A program made the position numbers and the translations under genes. From Acidobacteriota bacterium (GTDB lineage: Bacteria; Acidobacteriota; Polarisedimenticolia; Polarisedimenticolales; Polarisedimenticolaceae): DNA of 13,600 nt. Each line of letters opens with the position of its first letter. Within the stretch, counting starts at the first letter, position 1. Below are positions 1 through 7,476 of this stretch, piece after piece. Location: positions 1,809 through 15,408 of the forward strand of contig WVWW01000020.1 in assembly GCA_011773795.1 (NCBI GenBank). The letters run 5' to 3'. The notes below the pieces were generated by a model that was given only the letters and a program-made list of their open reading frames with translations, was not told the DNA's origin and did no database searches.

Positions 1-41
1 TCGGGAGACCGCCAGGATACAGGAGTTCGCGCGAGACGGGA

Positions 42-611
42 CTACTGAGGAACAGGCGCCTCGGTCAGTTCCAGCTCGAAGTCGAACCGGATCGCCTTCT
101 GGCCCATCGTGATCTCGACCAGGTGGCTGCGAAGGTGGACGATGCCGCGCGCGCCCGCGAGGTACCACAGATCCTCCGCGGGGTAGCGCAGCGGCTGCAG
201 GAAGGGCGCGATGTCGACCTCTCCGAAGATCGGTACGGGGATCTCGAGCTCGGCGAAGCGCATCTCGAACTCGTTGAACCGGTCGCCCTTGACCACGTCG
301 AGGACGACCGTCGGTTTCAGCGAGAGTTCGAGGTCGAACTCGGGGACCGAGACGTCGACGGCGGTGCGGATCAGCCCACGGCCCTGGCCCTGGGCGGCGG
401 GGTCGAGCTGCAACAGACGCACGTCGCGGATCTGAACCAGCAACGTACGGTCGCCGCTGATCGGGATCTCCACGTCCTGGGTCGACGCGGCACGCATCAT
501 CATGGCGAGCGTCTCCGCGTCGAAGCTCACCTGCACCCCCGCCCCGGCCGGTGCGGCCAGCGCGGCCCACACGACGACGGAGCATCCGACCGTGACCAGT
601 GTCTTTCGCAT
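42..611 (-). CDS. Small secreted protein of unknown function
   Basis: Encodes 189 residues. The first 25 form a classical Sec signal peptide: MRK, a hydrophobic core, then PAGAG with likely cleavage near residue 25, so the mature protein should be periplasmic or surface exposed. The mature part has alternating hydrophobic and charged residues suggesting beta strands (for example DVSVPEFDLELSLKP), no cysteines and no catalytic motif I recognise. The reading frame stays open far upstream, but the ATG at 611 is chosen because AGGAG (617-621) lies five bases before it, the signal peptide begins there, and the upstream extension overlaps the neighbouring gene in another frame. It is the last gene of the leftward unit inside the window, 79 bases after the SGNH/TPR gene, and may be co-transcribed. 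I do not recognise the family. Lipid binding or envelope scaffolding would be a guess only. Confidence 0.72.
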   Translation of the reverse strand: MRKTLVTVGCSVVVWAALAAPAGAGVQVSFDAETLAMMMRAASTQDVEIPISGDRTLLVQIRDVRLLQLDPAAQGQGRGLIRTAVDVSVPEFDLELSLKPTVVLDVVKGDRFNEFEMRFAELEIPVPIFGEVDIAPFLQPLRYPAEDLWYLAGARGIVHLRSHLVEITMGQKAIRFDFELELTEAPVPQ

Positions 612-690
612 GGGATCTCCTGCTGTCCCGAGTATGCCACCGGGGCGGCGACCCGCCAGGCGGTTCCCGCACGGCAGAACAAACGTCCGA

Positions 691-2724
691 CTAGGGCGAT
701 TCGTTGCGGCGGCGCACTTCTTCCAGCCCGTCTCGGGCGAGCGGATTGTCCGGGTCCTGCGCGAGCACCCGGGTGAACCAGTCCTCGGCAGCGGCAAGGT
801 CGCCCCGCTCGATCGCCAGCGCGCCCATCCCGCCCATGGCGCCGGGCTCGTCCGGTCGTACGGCGAGGCTCGACTCGAACACCGACTGCGCCTCGTCGTG
901 GCGGCCCTGGAGGAAGATCGCCATGCCCAGGTTGGCCTGGATGGGAAGGTTGCCCGGATCCAGCTCGACGGTGCGCCGGAACGCTCGCTCCGCCTCACCG
1001 TAGTCCTGCGCCATCAGGTAAACGGAACCGAGACCGTTCCACGCGCTTGGAGACTCCGCGTCGATCCCGGTAGCGCGCCGGTAGGCCGCCTCGGCCTGCT
1101 GTAGCAACCCCAACCCGCGGAACGCATCGCCGAGACCGATCGCCGAATTGAGGTGGTCGGGTCGCACCTGCAGCACCATCGCGTACTCCTGCGCGGCCTC
1201 CTGCGAACGTCCGGTCAGGTGCAGCAGTCGCGCCATGTTGGCCCGCGCGACGTAATACTCCGGCGTCAGCTCCAGGCAGCGGCGGTAACGGTCGATCGCG
1301 TCCTCGTAGCGGCCCTGGTTCTCCAGCACGACGGCGAGATTGAACAGCAGCGGTGACGATTCGGCGTCGCCCGTGGTCTCGGGACCCGCCTCGCTCGATG
1401 CGTAGTCGAAGTCCGCGGGCAGTCCGAGCGCTGCCAGGAAGGAGGCCTCGTCGTCCGATGCGGTCTGCGCACGCCACAGCTCCCGTGCGATCAGCACATG
1501 TCCACCCGGTTTCGGGTGCACGTAATCCTCGAACAGTTCGAAACCGGGGATCCCGTCCGGCGAAAGCGTGCGAACGGTCGCCTCGATATCGACCAAGGTC
1601 GCGCCGGTGTCGCGTGCGACACGGCGGATGGTGTTATTGAGCGCGCTGACCGCGCGCCCCGGCTGGCCGTCGGTGTCCCGTGCGGCAACGAACGCGTCGG
1701 CCGCCTCTTCCGGACGGCCGATCGCGAGCAGCGCACGCCCCTTCTCGTACCACGCCCCGGCCGCCTCCACCGTGACGGCCTCGACCTCGGCCACGGCGCG
1801 CAACGCGGCCTCCGGGTCGCCGGCGTCGTTGGCTTCCTTGGCCCGCTCGATCGCGCGTTCGGCGTTCGTGCGACGGGCGAAACCGAGGTTTTCCGGCCAG
1901 GTCGTCTGGTTCGGTCGCCAGCCTTTTTCGTTCGACGGCACGGTGCAAAGCAGAACCGCGACACCGGCCTCCCGGGCGGCCGCGACGATCGCGCGCAGGT
2001 TCTCCTCGAACTGAGCGCGCACGGTTTCGCGATCCGCGGCCGCCACGTCGCTCGAATAGCGACGGTCCGCGTCGAAACCGATCAGCTCGGCGGCGTCGGC
2101 CGGTGCCTCGTCCGGTGGCGCCGGCGCCGGCGCGATCAACCGGGCGAGCGCGGAATACGTCCGCCAGCGGTGCAGCCACAACCGCAGGCCCGCGGGGAGC
2201 GGTTCCGCGGCCTTCACGCGGTCGTAGAAATCACGCTCGACGAACTCGTTGTGACCCGTGTAAAGCACCAGCAGGTCCGGGGCGTAGTCCAGCAGCTCGT
2301 GCGCAAGGATCCGCAGCCGGTGCGAGCCGTAGGACATCCCCGCGGCGTTGACGACGCGCACGTCACGGTCGGGCCAGGAGGCTTGCAGCGCGTGCTCCAG
2401 CTTCGACGAGAAAGCCTGCTCGGCGCCCCAGGGGAAGCCGAACGCGCTGGAGCCGCCGAGCACGAACACCCGAAAAGCGTTCTCCGGCTTTTCGAGGGGG
2501 AACTCCTCCTTGTTGAACGAGCGCGCCGCCGCCCGCGGCCCGGTTCGGAAAACGCCGCTCGCCTCGTCGGGCTCGAAGACGCGGAGCTCCCGCGAAAAGC
2601 CGTGAAACGGGTCTTCCCGTTCGGCCAGCGGGGCGACCCCGGCGAGGACGAGGGCCAGCTCGACGAGCAGCAGCACGCCGCCGACCGCGATGATCGGGAA
2701 TGCGATTTTCTTCCAGCCGCTCAC
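691..2724 (-). CDS. Membrane-anchored SGNH hydrolase with C-terminal TPR repeats
   Basis: Encodes 677 residues. Residues 5-30 form an N-terminal transmembrane anchor, and the rest probably faces the periplasm. The SGNH/GDSL-type hydrolase domain shows GGSSAFG (90-96) for the nucleophile block, YTGHNEF (155-161) for the Asn block and EDYVHP (399-404) for the Asp/His block, with D400 and H403 as likely catalytic residues. Between the Asn and Asp/His blocks (about 283-370) sits an insert that itself looks like two TPR-type helical hairpins. About six 34-residue TPRs follow (458-661). The start is a GTG whose G is the last base of the upstream DUF420 stop codon, suggesting translational coupling; a longer frame beginning at 2784 would run into the DUF420 gene. 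SGNH enzymes are esterases or acyl transferases; the substrate here is unknown, and an envelope polysaccharide or lipid is a guess. The TPRs suggest a protein partner. Confidence 0.88.
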   Translation of the reverse strand: MSGWKKIAFPIIAVGGVLLLVELALVLAGVAPLAEREDPFHGFSRELRVFEPDEASGVFRTGPRAAARSFNKEEFPLEKPENAFRVFVLGGSSAFGFPWGAEQAFSSKLEHALQASWPDRDVRVVNAAGMSYGSHRLRILAHELLDYAPDLLVLYTGHNEFVERDFYDRVKAAEPLPAGLRLWLHRWRTYSALARLIAPAPAPPDEAPADAAELIGFDADRRYSSDVAAADRETVRAQFEENLRAIVAAAREAGVAVLLCTVPSNEKGWRPNQTTWPENLGFARRTNAERAIERAKEANDAGDPEAALRAVAEVEAVTVEAAGAWYEKGRALLAIGRPEEAADAFVAARDTDGQPGRAVSALNNTIRRVARDTGATLVDIEATVRTLSPDGIPGFELFEDYVHPKPGGHVLIARELWRAQTASDDEASFLAALGLPADFDYASSEAGPETTGDAESSPLLFNLAVVLENQGRYEDAIDRYRRCLELTPEYYVARANMARLLHLTGRSQEAAQEYAMVLQVRPDHLNSAIGLGDAFRGLGLLQQAEAAYRRATGIDAESPSAWNGLGSVYLMAQDYGEAERAFRRTVELDPGNLPIQANLGMAIFLQGRHDEAQSVFESSLAVRPDEPGAMGGMGALAIERGDLAAAEDWFTRVLAQDPDNPLARDGLEEVRRRNESP

Positions 2725-3236
2725 TAGAACCACACGTGGAGCATGTAGTAAACGAGCACACCGGTGATGGAGGTGTAGACCCACATCGGGAGCGTGAATC
2801 TGGCGACCCTGCGGTGCTTGTCGAACTGCCGCTTGCCCGCGAACCAGTAGAGGCTGGCGACCAGCGGCGCCACGAGCGCGGCGAGTACCGTGTGCGAGAT
2901 GAGGATCGTGAAGTAGACCCAGCGCACGAACCCCTCACCCTGAAACTTCGTCGAGCCCGCGCTGGCGTGGTAGTCGAGATAGGAGACCAGGAAGGTCACG
3001 GTGAGCAGGCCGGCGAGGACCATGCATGCAAGATGAGCGGTCTTCTTCTTGTGCCGGATCATCCAGTAGCCGACGAGCAGGACCGCGGCGCACATCCCGT
3101 TCAGCCCGGCGTGCAACGCGGGACGGAACGTCGAGTGCACTGCGCCGTCGTCCGGAGCCGACTCGATCACGCCGATCACGACGACGGAAACGACGAGGGC
3201 GGCGACGAAGACGAAGACGAAGAACGAGTCACGCAT
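2724..3236 (-). CDS. DUF420 (CtaM/YozB-like) membrane protein, oxidase assembly
   Basis: Encodes 170 residues with about five transmembrane helices (near 5-25, 40-60, 66-86, 105-130 and 148-166), the usual size and layout of DUF420/COG2322. Several histidines at membrane borders are visible (H42, H62, H68, H90, H115, H167), as is the C-terminal pattern HRRVARFTLPMWVYTSITGV typical of the family. Family members such as staphylococcal CtaM are needed for maturation of haem A-containing terminal oxidases. The ATG at 3236 is chosen because it immediately precedes the first helix and lies four bases after the hemG stop; the frame upstream is a low-complexity shadow of hemG. Its stop codon shares one base with the GTG start of the SGNH gene. 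The neighbouring haem synthesis and SCO genes support an oxidase-assembly role. The exact biochemical role of DUF420 is not settled. Confidence 0.9.
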   Translation of the reverse strand: MRDSFFVFVFVAALVVSVVVIGVIESAPDDGAVHSTFRPALHAGLNGMCAAVLLVGYWMIRHKKKTAHLACMVLAGLLTVTFLVSYLDYHASAGSTKFQGEGFVRWVYFTILISHTVLAALVAPLVASLYWFAGKRQFDKHRRVARFTLPMWVYTSITGVLVYYMLHVWF

Positions 3237-3240
3237 CGCG

Positions 3241-4644
3241 TCAGCCCGCCCGTTCGATTCCCTCGGACCGCGCGGTCTCTTCGGCCACGCGTTCGGCCGC
3301 CTTCTCGGCGGACTCGATGCAGTCCGGCAACCCGACCCAGCCGCAGGCGCTGCCGCAGAGAGCGAGTCGATCCGACCCGGCGGCAAGCCTCTCGCGCGTC
3401 TGCCCGATGCCGACGACCGGCTGCGGCAAGGCGTCGATGAAGCGTCGCGCGCGTCCGAAACGCGGCGCGCCACGCAGGTCGAGCAGCGCGGCCAGCCCTT
3501 CGTGCGCGACACGCACCAACTGGCCGTCGTCAAGGCCGTCGAGCGATGCGCGGCCCGCGCCTCCGAGGAACGCGCGTAGCAACACGCACCCCAGCGGAGC
3601 CCGCCCGTCGAACTTCAGACTGGCGTAGTTGCAGGCGAGCAGCGGCGAGTTCTCGCTGCGCGCCACGAAGAAACCGAAGCCGTGCAGCGGCGTGCGCATG
3701 GCGGAGGCGTCGTAGAGCAGGTTGACCGTCGCGCACGAAGCGTACTCGACCGCGTCGAGCTGCGCCGCAAGTTCGGGGGCGGTCGCGCGGAGCAACCTCG
3801 AGGCCACGAACGCGGGACAGGCGAGCACGACCGCATCGGCGTCGAGCGTCTCGCCGCCGTCCAGCAGGAGTCGCCAACCCGCGCCGCCGCGCTGCAAATC
3901 GCACACCGAGGTGCGAAATCGCAAAGCGCCGTCCGGCAACCGCTGTTCCAACGCCTCGACCAGCACACTCATCCCGCCGTCGAGCGCGTAAACACCGGCG
4001 CGCGGCCGGTTCCCCGCCCCGTGAGCGGCCATCATCTTCCTCAGGCCCGTCGCGACGTTGCCGTACGTGTTCTCCAGCGCGTGCATTCGGGGGACGCAGG
4101 CCTGCGCGCTCAACCGCGTCGCGTCGGCCGCGAACAAACCGCCGAACACCGGCTCCGCAACGCGTTCGTAGGCCTCTTGGCCCCAGCGCCGCGTGACGAA
4201 GCTCTGCAGGCTCTCGTCGGCTTCGTCGCGGCGCGCGGGGATCATGCGTTCCAGTGCCGCGCGGGTGCGGCCAAGCGGCGAAAGCAGTGGTGACCTGATC
4301 AACGGCATCATCCGCGTGGGCGCGATCATCAGGTATCCCTCGGGCACCTGCTGCAGGCGCCCACCGGTGACGACCTGCATGCGCGAGCCGCCCGAGCGCA
4401 GTCGCAACAATCGTGAGCCCAGGCCCAGTTCGCGGCAGAGTCGCTCGCCCGCGGGTTTGTGCGCGACCAGGCTGTCCGGGCCCCATTCGAGCAACAGACC
4501 GCCGCGCTCCTCGGTCCGGATGTGGCCCCCGGCGCGGTCTGCGGCTTCGAGCACCGTGATGTCGAAGGCCTCGGCCAGTCGGTACGCCGCCGTCAGCCCG
4601 CTGATGCCGGCGCCGACGATGACGATCCGCGGCCTTTCGCTCAC
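3241..4644 (-). CDS. hemG: Protoporphyrinogen oxidase (HemY-type, FAD-dependent)
   Basis: Encodes 467 residues, the normal length for oxygen-dependent protoporphyrinogen IX oxidase, which oxidises protoporphyrinogen IX to protoporphyrin IX in the penultimate step of haem synthesis. An N-terminal FAD-binding Rossmann motif is clear (IVIVGAGISGLTAAYRLAE, 7-25), followed by VLEAADRAGGHIRT (31-44) and the family motif LEWGPDSL (52-59). Near the C-terminus, CGSACGWVGLPDCIESA (430-446) matches the second FAD-contacting motif conserved in this family. The symbol hemY is used for this type in Bacillus; the protein is unrelated to flavodoxin-like HemG of E. coli. The GTG start at 4644 overlaps the hemH stop by four bases (GTGA) and has GGAGG seven bases upstream (4652-4656). 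The next gene, DUF420, begins four bases after its stop. The enzyme probably acts at the inner face of the cytoplasmic membrane. Confidence 0.95.
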   Translation of the reverse strand: MSERPRIVIVGAGISGLTAAYRLAEAFDITVLEAADRAGGHIRTEERGGLLLEWGPDSLVAHKPAGERLCRELGLGSRLLRLRSGGSRMQVVTGGRLQQVPEGYLMIAPTRMMPLIRSPLLSPLGRTRAALERMIPARRDEADESLQSFVTRRWGQEAYERVAEPVFGGLFAADATRLSAQACVPRMHALENTYGNVATGLRKMMAAHGAGNRPRAGVYALDGGMSVLVEALEQRLPDGALRFRTSVCDLQRGGAGWRLLLDGGETLDADAVVLACPAFVASRLLRATAPELAAQLDAVEYASCATVNLLYDASAMRTPLHGFGFFVARSENSPLLACNYASLKFDGRAPLGCVLLRAFLGGAGRASLDGLDDGQLVRVAHEGLAALLDLRGAPRFGRARRFIDALPQPVVGIGQTRERLAAGSDRLALCGSACGWVGLPDCIESAEKAAERVAEETARSEGIERAG

Positions 4645-5708
4645 GCGGTGGCCTCCGCGCCATGCGTTCCCTCGACGGGAATCGTGCTGTTGCGCCGCAC
4701 GATGTCGAGCAGGGCGTCGACCCAGCGGTCGTCGGCGTTGATGCAGGGCACGAGATCGAGCCGCTCGCCGCCGTGTGCGTTCCAGTCCTCGACGGCGCGA
4801 ATTCCCAACTCTTCCAACGTCTCGAGGCAGTCGGCGACGAACGCCGGGCTTAGGATCGCCGCTCGCTTCACCCCGGCCCGCGCGTCCTCGATCATGATCT
4901 GGTCGGTGTAGGGCTTGATCCACGGATCCCGTCCGAGGCGCGACTGGAAGCAGACGACGCGTTTGTTCTCCGGGATGCCCAGCGCGTCGGCAAGCAGCTT
5001 CGCAGTGGCGTAGCACTGGGCCCGGTAACAGTAGCGGTTGGCGCTGCCGATCGTCGCGCAGCAGTCGTCCGAACGCAGGCAGTGCGTTCCGCTGACGTCG
5101 CTCTTCACGACGTGCCGCTCGGGCAGTCCGTGGAAACTGAAGTAGACCTTCTCCGGGTCGGCCGCCTCGATCACCGGACGCGCGCGCGCAGCGCAGGCGT
5201 CGATGAAACCGGGATCGTCGTAGAACGGTGGGATCGTCTCGATGTCCGGCACGTTCCAGAGCTTGGCGGCCTCGAGGAACACCTTCTCCAGCGACGACCC
5301 GTTGGCCGCCGAGCTGTACTGCGGGTAGAGCGGGAAGACGACGATCTTGTCGACGCCCGCCTGGCGTAGTCGAGTCAGCGCCGACGCGATCGACGGGTTG
5401 CCGTAACGCATCCCCAACTCGACCGGTACGCCGGGCAGCCGCGCGGCGACCTTGCGAACCAGCTCCCGGCTGTGGAGGAGCAGCGGCGAGCCCGCGTCGG
5501 TCCAGATCTTGGCGTAGGCCTCACCCGACGCCTTCGGCCGACGGATCAGGATCATGTTGACCAGGAGCCATCGTTTCCAGGTGTCGAGATCGATGACCCG
5601 CGGATCCATCAGGAACTCCCGCAGGTAGGGCCGCACGTCGGCCGGGTCCGGGCTGTCGGGTGTGCCCAGATTGATCAGCAGCAAGCCTGTTTTCGGTGTC
5701 CGTACCAT
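4641..5708 (-). CDS. hemH: Ferrochelatase with internal cysteine cluster
   Basis: Encodes 355 residues, typical for ferrochelatase, which inserts Fe2+ into protoporphyrin IX to make haem b. Characteristic features are the N-terminal GLLLINLGTPDSPDPADVRP (8-27), LGMRYGNPSI (98-107), catalytic His193 in YFSFHGLPERH, FQSRLGRDPW (254-263) and Glu296 in SPAFVADCLETLEE. Just after His193 is a cysteine-rich insert with C210, C216, C217, C227 and C232, including NRYCYRAQC. I recall that some bacterial ferrochelatases (including myxobacterial ones) bind a [2Fe-2S] cluster through such an internal segment, so this enzyme probably does too. The ATG start is forced: an in-frame TAG lies four codons upstream (5718-5720). 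No clear Shine-Dalgarno is visible. The gene begins 39 bases after the SCO stop and ends in a four-base overlap with hemG, so the last two haem steps are probably made together. Confidence 0.96.
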   Translation of the reverse strand: MVRTPKTGLLLINLGTPDSPDPADVRPYLREFLMDPRVIDLDTWKRWLLVNMILIRRPKASGEAYAKIWTDAGSPLLLHSRELVRKVAARLPGVPVELGMRYGNPSIASALTRLRQAGVDKIVVFPLYPQYSSAANGSSLEKVFLEAAKLWNVPDIETIPPFYDDPGFIDACAARARPVIEAADPEKVYFSFHGLPERHVVKSDVSGTHCLRSDDCCATIGSANRYCYRAQCYATAKLLADALGIPENKRVVCFQSRLGRDPWIKPYTDQIMIEDARAGVKRAAILSPAFVADCLETLEELGIRAVEDWNAHGGERLDLVPCINADDRWVDALLDIVRRNSTIPVEGTHGAEATA

Positions 5709-5747
5709 CGGGTCATTCTAGAGGACGCCGACGCACCGGCCCAGGGG

Positions 5748-6392
5748 CTAGCGGGAGGCGTTCAGGACGTGGCGGGAGCGGTGATAGATCTCGTCGAGGC
5801 CTTCGGGGCCGGTGTCGTAGTAGCCGCGGATGCCCCCGTCGGGGTCGACGATCACGAACTTGCCCGTGTGGGAGATGTCCATCATCCCCGCGTCGTCCTC
5901 GAAGGGCTCGCTCATGCCGGTGGCGAAGCCGTTGACGACCAGGCCGCGGACCGACTCTAAGTCGCCGGTCAGGAAGGTCCAGCGCGCGGGGTCGGCGCCG
6001 TTGGCGGCGGCGTACGCTCTGAGGACGTCGGGCGTGTCGTACTCCGGATCCACCGAAATCGAGAGCAGCTTGATCCCGTCCACGCCGTAGGTGTCGTAGT
6101 TGTCCTGGAGCAAGCCCATCTGCCGGGTGAGGATCGGGCAGATCGAGCCGCAGCGCGTGAAGATGAAGTTGACGACCCAGACGTGCCCCTCGAGCTCGCT
6201 CAGCGAAAAAGTGTTGTGGTTCTGGTCGATGAGCTCGAACGCGGGGAGCTGACGCAGGACCGGCGGCGGGGGCGGCTCGCGCTTGAGGAACGGCCGCAGG
6301 GCCGTCAGCGTGAGCACCCCGATGATGAAGTACCAGAGAAAAAGATTCTTATACCAAGGTTTTTTGGTCTCTTCGAGTGGCGCTTCAGTCAC
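5748..6392 (-). CDS. sco1: SCO1/SenC family copper chaperone, oxidase assembly
   Basis: Encodes 214 residues: an N-terminal cytoplasmic tail, one transmembrane helix (about 17-36), a proline-rich linker (39-45) and a periplasmic thioredoxin-fold domain. The copper-binding signature is complete: CGSIC (C81 and C85, the CxxxC motif) after VVNFIFTR, and His175 in DISHTGKF. LSISVDPEYDTPDVL (110-124) is also typical of SCO proteins. Family members deliver copper to, or reduce the cysteines of, the CuA site of cytochrome c oxidases, and some act as redox sensors. The start is GTG at 6392, with GGAG seven bases upstream; the reading frame overlaps the upstream 84-residue gene by eight bases. Its position divergent from the cytochrome cluster and upstream of haem synthesis genes supports a role in terminal oxidase maturation. 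No CuA-bearing subunit is present in the window. Confidence 0.94.
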   Translation of the reverse strand: MTEAPLEETKKPWYKNLFLWYFIIGVLTLTALRPFLKREPPPPPVLRQLPAFELIDQNHNTFSLSELEGHVWVVNFIFTRCGSICPILTRQMGLLQDNYDTYGVDGIKLLSISVDPEYDTPDVLRAYAAANGADPARWTFLTGDLESVRGLVVNGFATGMSEPFEDDAGMMDISHTGKFVIVDPDGGIRGYYDTGPEGLDEIYHRSRHVLNASR

Positions 6393-6639
6393 GACCGCGC
6401 TCCAGGAGCCGCTCCAGCGCCACGGCGAAACGGTATTGCCGCAGGTTCGCGCGGGCGTTCAAGAGCACCAAAACGACCACGACGAAAGCCAACCCCGACC
6501 CCGCCGACGGGTCGGCCCAGCGCCGATAGCCGAACCAGACGGCTAGCCCCAGGCCGACCACGACGCCCGCCAGCGACAGCACCAGGAACAGATTTTTCCG
6601 TCGCACCGCGGTTCGGGCGAAGCGCTCGTTCGAGTCCAT
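6385..6639 (-). CDS. Small two-helix membrane protein, unknown function
   Basis: Encodes 84 residues. A short basic N-terminus (MDSNERFARTAVRRKN) precedes a first transmembrane helix (about 17-37). A short loop (YRRWADPSAGSG) links it to a second helix (about 49-61), which runs into an amphipathic, arginine-rich tail (NARANLRQYRFAVALERLLE). No cysteines or histidines are present, so it is unlikely to bind haem or copper itself. It is the first gene of the leftward unit and its end overlaps the start of the SCO gene by eight bases, which argues that it is real and translationally coupled. A promoter-like sequence ends only eight bases before the ATG at 6639, so the message may be nearly leaderless. 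I do not recognise the family. It might be a small oxidase accessory or assembly protein, judged by context only. Confidence 0.66.
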   Translation of the reverse strand: MDSNERFARTAVRRKNLFLVLSLAGVVVGLGLAVWFGYRRWADPSAGSGLAFVVVVLVLLNARANLRQYRFAVALERLLERGRD

Positions 6640-6647
6640 GACGCACC

Positions 6648-6675
6648 ATCATGAACGCGCCCCCGGCGCTGTCAA
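6648..6675 (-). promoter_or_regulatory. Predicted sigma70-type promoter of the leftward haem/SCO unit
   Basis: On the minus strand a perfect -35 hexamer TTGACA (6675-6670) is followed after 16 bases by CATGAT (6653-6648), four of six matches to TATAAT. Transcription would begin around 6640-6642, almost at the ATG (6639) of the 84-residue gene. It is the only convincing promoter seen upstream of the haem/SCO genes. The -10 element is imperfect, so this remains a prediction. Confidence 0.5.
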
Positions 6676-6707
6676 GAAACGGCGCGGCCGACAGCCGGGT
6701 GCCGCCC

Positions 6708-6736
6708 TTGACCGATTTTCGGAGGCTCAGTAAACT
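6708..6736 (+). promoter_or_regulatory. Predicted sigma70-type promoter of the act/cytochrome unit
   Basis: TTGACC (6708-6713, five of six matches) and TAAACT (6731-6736, four of six matches to TATAAT) are separated by exactly 17 bases, the optimal spacing. Transcription would begin near 6743 and give a leader of about 100 bases before actA. Its -35 lies 32 bases from the -35 of the opposing promoter, so one regulator bound between them could control both units. Confidence 0.55.
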
Positions 6737-6738
6737 CG

Positions 6739-6816
6739 CGCCCTTGCTCGGGGGAAGGGGCGGTGGACGCCTGTCTGCCGTGCCCGTTTTCCGGGCTGTG
6801 ACGCACGCGCCAGACA
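6739..6816 (+). other. Leader of the act unit with possible RNA hairpins
   Basis: Three inverted repeats can be seen. The first is CGCCCTT (6739-6745) with AAGGGGCG (6755-6762), one base bulged. The second is GCCCG (6782-6786) with CGGGC (6792-6796) around a TTTTC loop. The third is TGTCTG (6772-6777) with CAGACA (6811-6816), which encloses the second. No U tract follows any stem, so these do not look like a terminator. They may fold the 5' untranslated RNA, but short GC-rich repeats can arise by chance. Confidence 0.25.
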
Positions 6817-6841
6817 ACCGCGCTCGCGAGGCTAACGGGGC

Positions 6842-7476
6842 TTGTCTCAGATCTTTCCCAAAGCGACGAACTGGGCCCCGCTCGTCCTGGCGATCGCCGG
6901 TCCGGCGGTCGGCATCCTGGCGATCGCGGGGGTCTGGTATTTCTTTTCCCCCGAGTTCACCGACGTCGGCTACGCGCCCGAGCAACCCATCCCCTACAGC
7001 CACGAGCTGCACGTCGGCCAGCTCGGTCTCGATTGCCGTTATTGCCACGTTTCGGTCGAGACGTCGGCGGTTTCCAATATCCCGCCGACACAGACCTGCA
7101 TGAACTGCCACACGGTGATCAAACGCGACAGTGAGCTGCTCGCCCCGTTGCAGGAGAGCGCGCAGAACGACAAGCCGTTACGCTGGGTCCGCGTGCACAA
7201 CTTGCCGGACTATTCCTTCTTCGATCACAGCGTGCACGTCCGTGCCGGCGTCGGTTGCGTGAGCTGCCACGGGCGCATCGACCGCATGGAGGTCGTGGAG
7301 CAGACGGAGCCGCTGAGCATGGGCTGGTGCCTCGACTGCCACCGCAACCCGGCACCCCACCTGCGACCGACCGAAGAGGTCACCAACATGGACTGGATCC
7401 CGCCTCGAGACCACGCCGCCTTTGCCGCCCAGGTCATCGAGGAGAAGAACCTGAAGCCGCCGGAGGACTGCACCGC

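Noticed and set aside
1..41. Possible terminator or further gene beyond the secreted protein
   Set aside because: Only 41 bases are present; no clear hairpin with a T tract and no supported coding frame can be seen.
612..998. Upstream extension of the secreted protein gene to a start at 998
   Set aside because: The extension is a shadow of the TPR region in another frame, and the signal peptide with AGGAG at 617-621 fixes the start at 611.
1498..2727. Long open frame (409 codons) on the plus strand
   Set aside because: It is exactly antisense to the SGNH/TPR gene, has no recognisable domain and has the Arg/Gly/Val-rich composition typical of reverse frames in GC-rich coding DNA.
6782..6796. 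Hairpin GCCCG-TTTTC-CGGGC as an intrinsic terminator
   Set aside because: The T run lies in the loop and no T tract follows the stem; the position just before actA also fits a leader element better.
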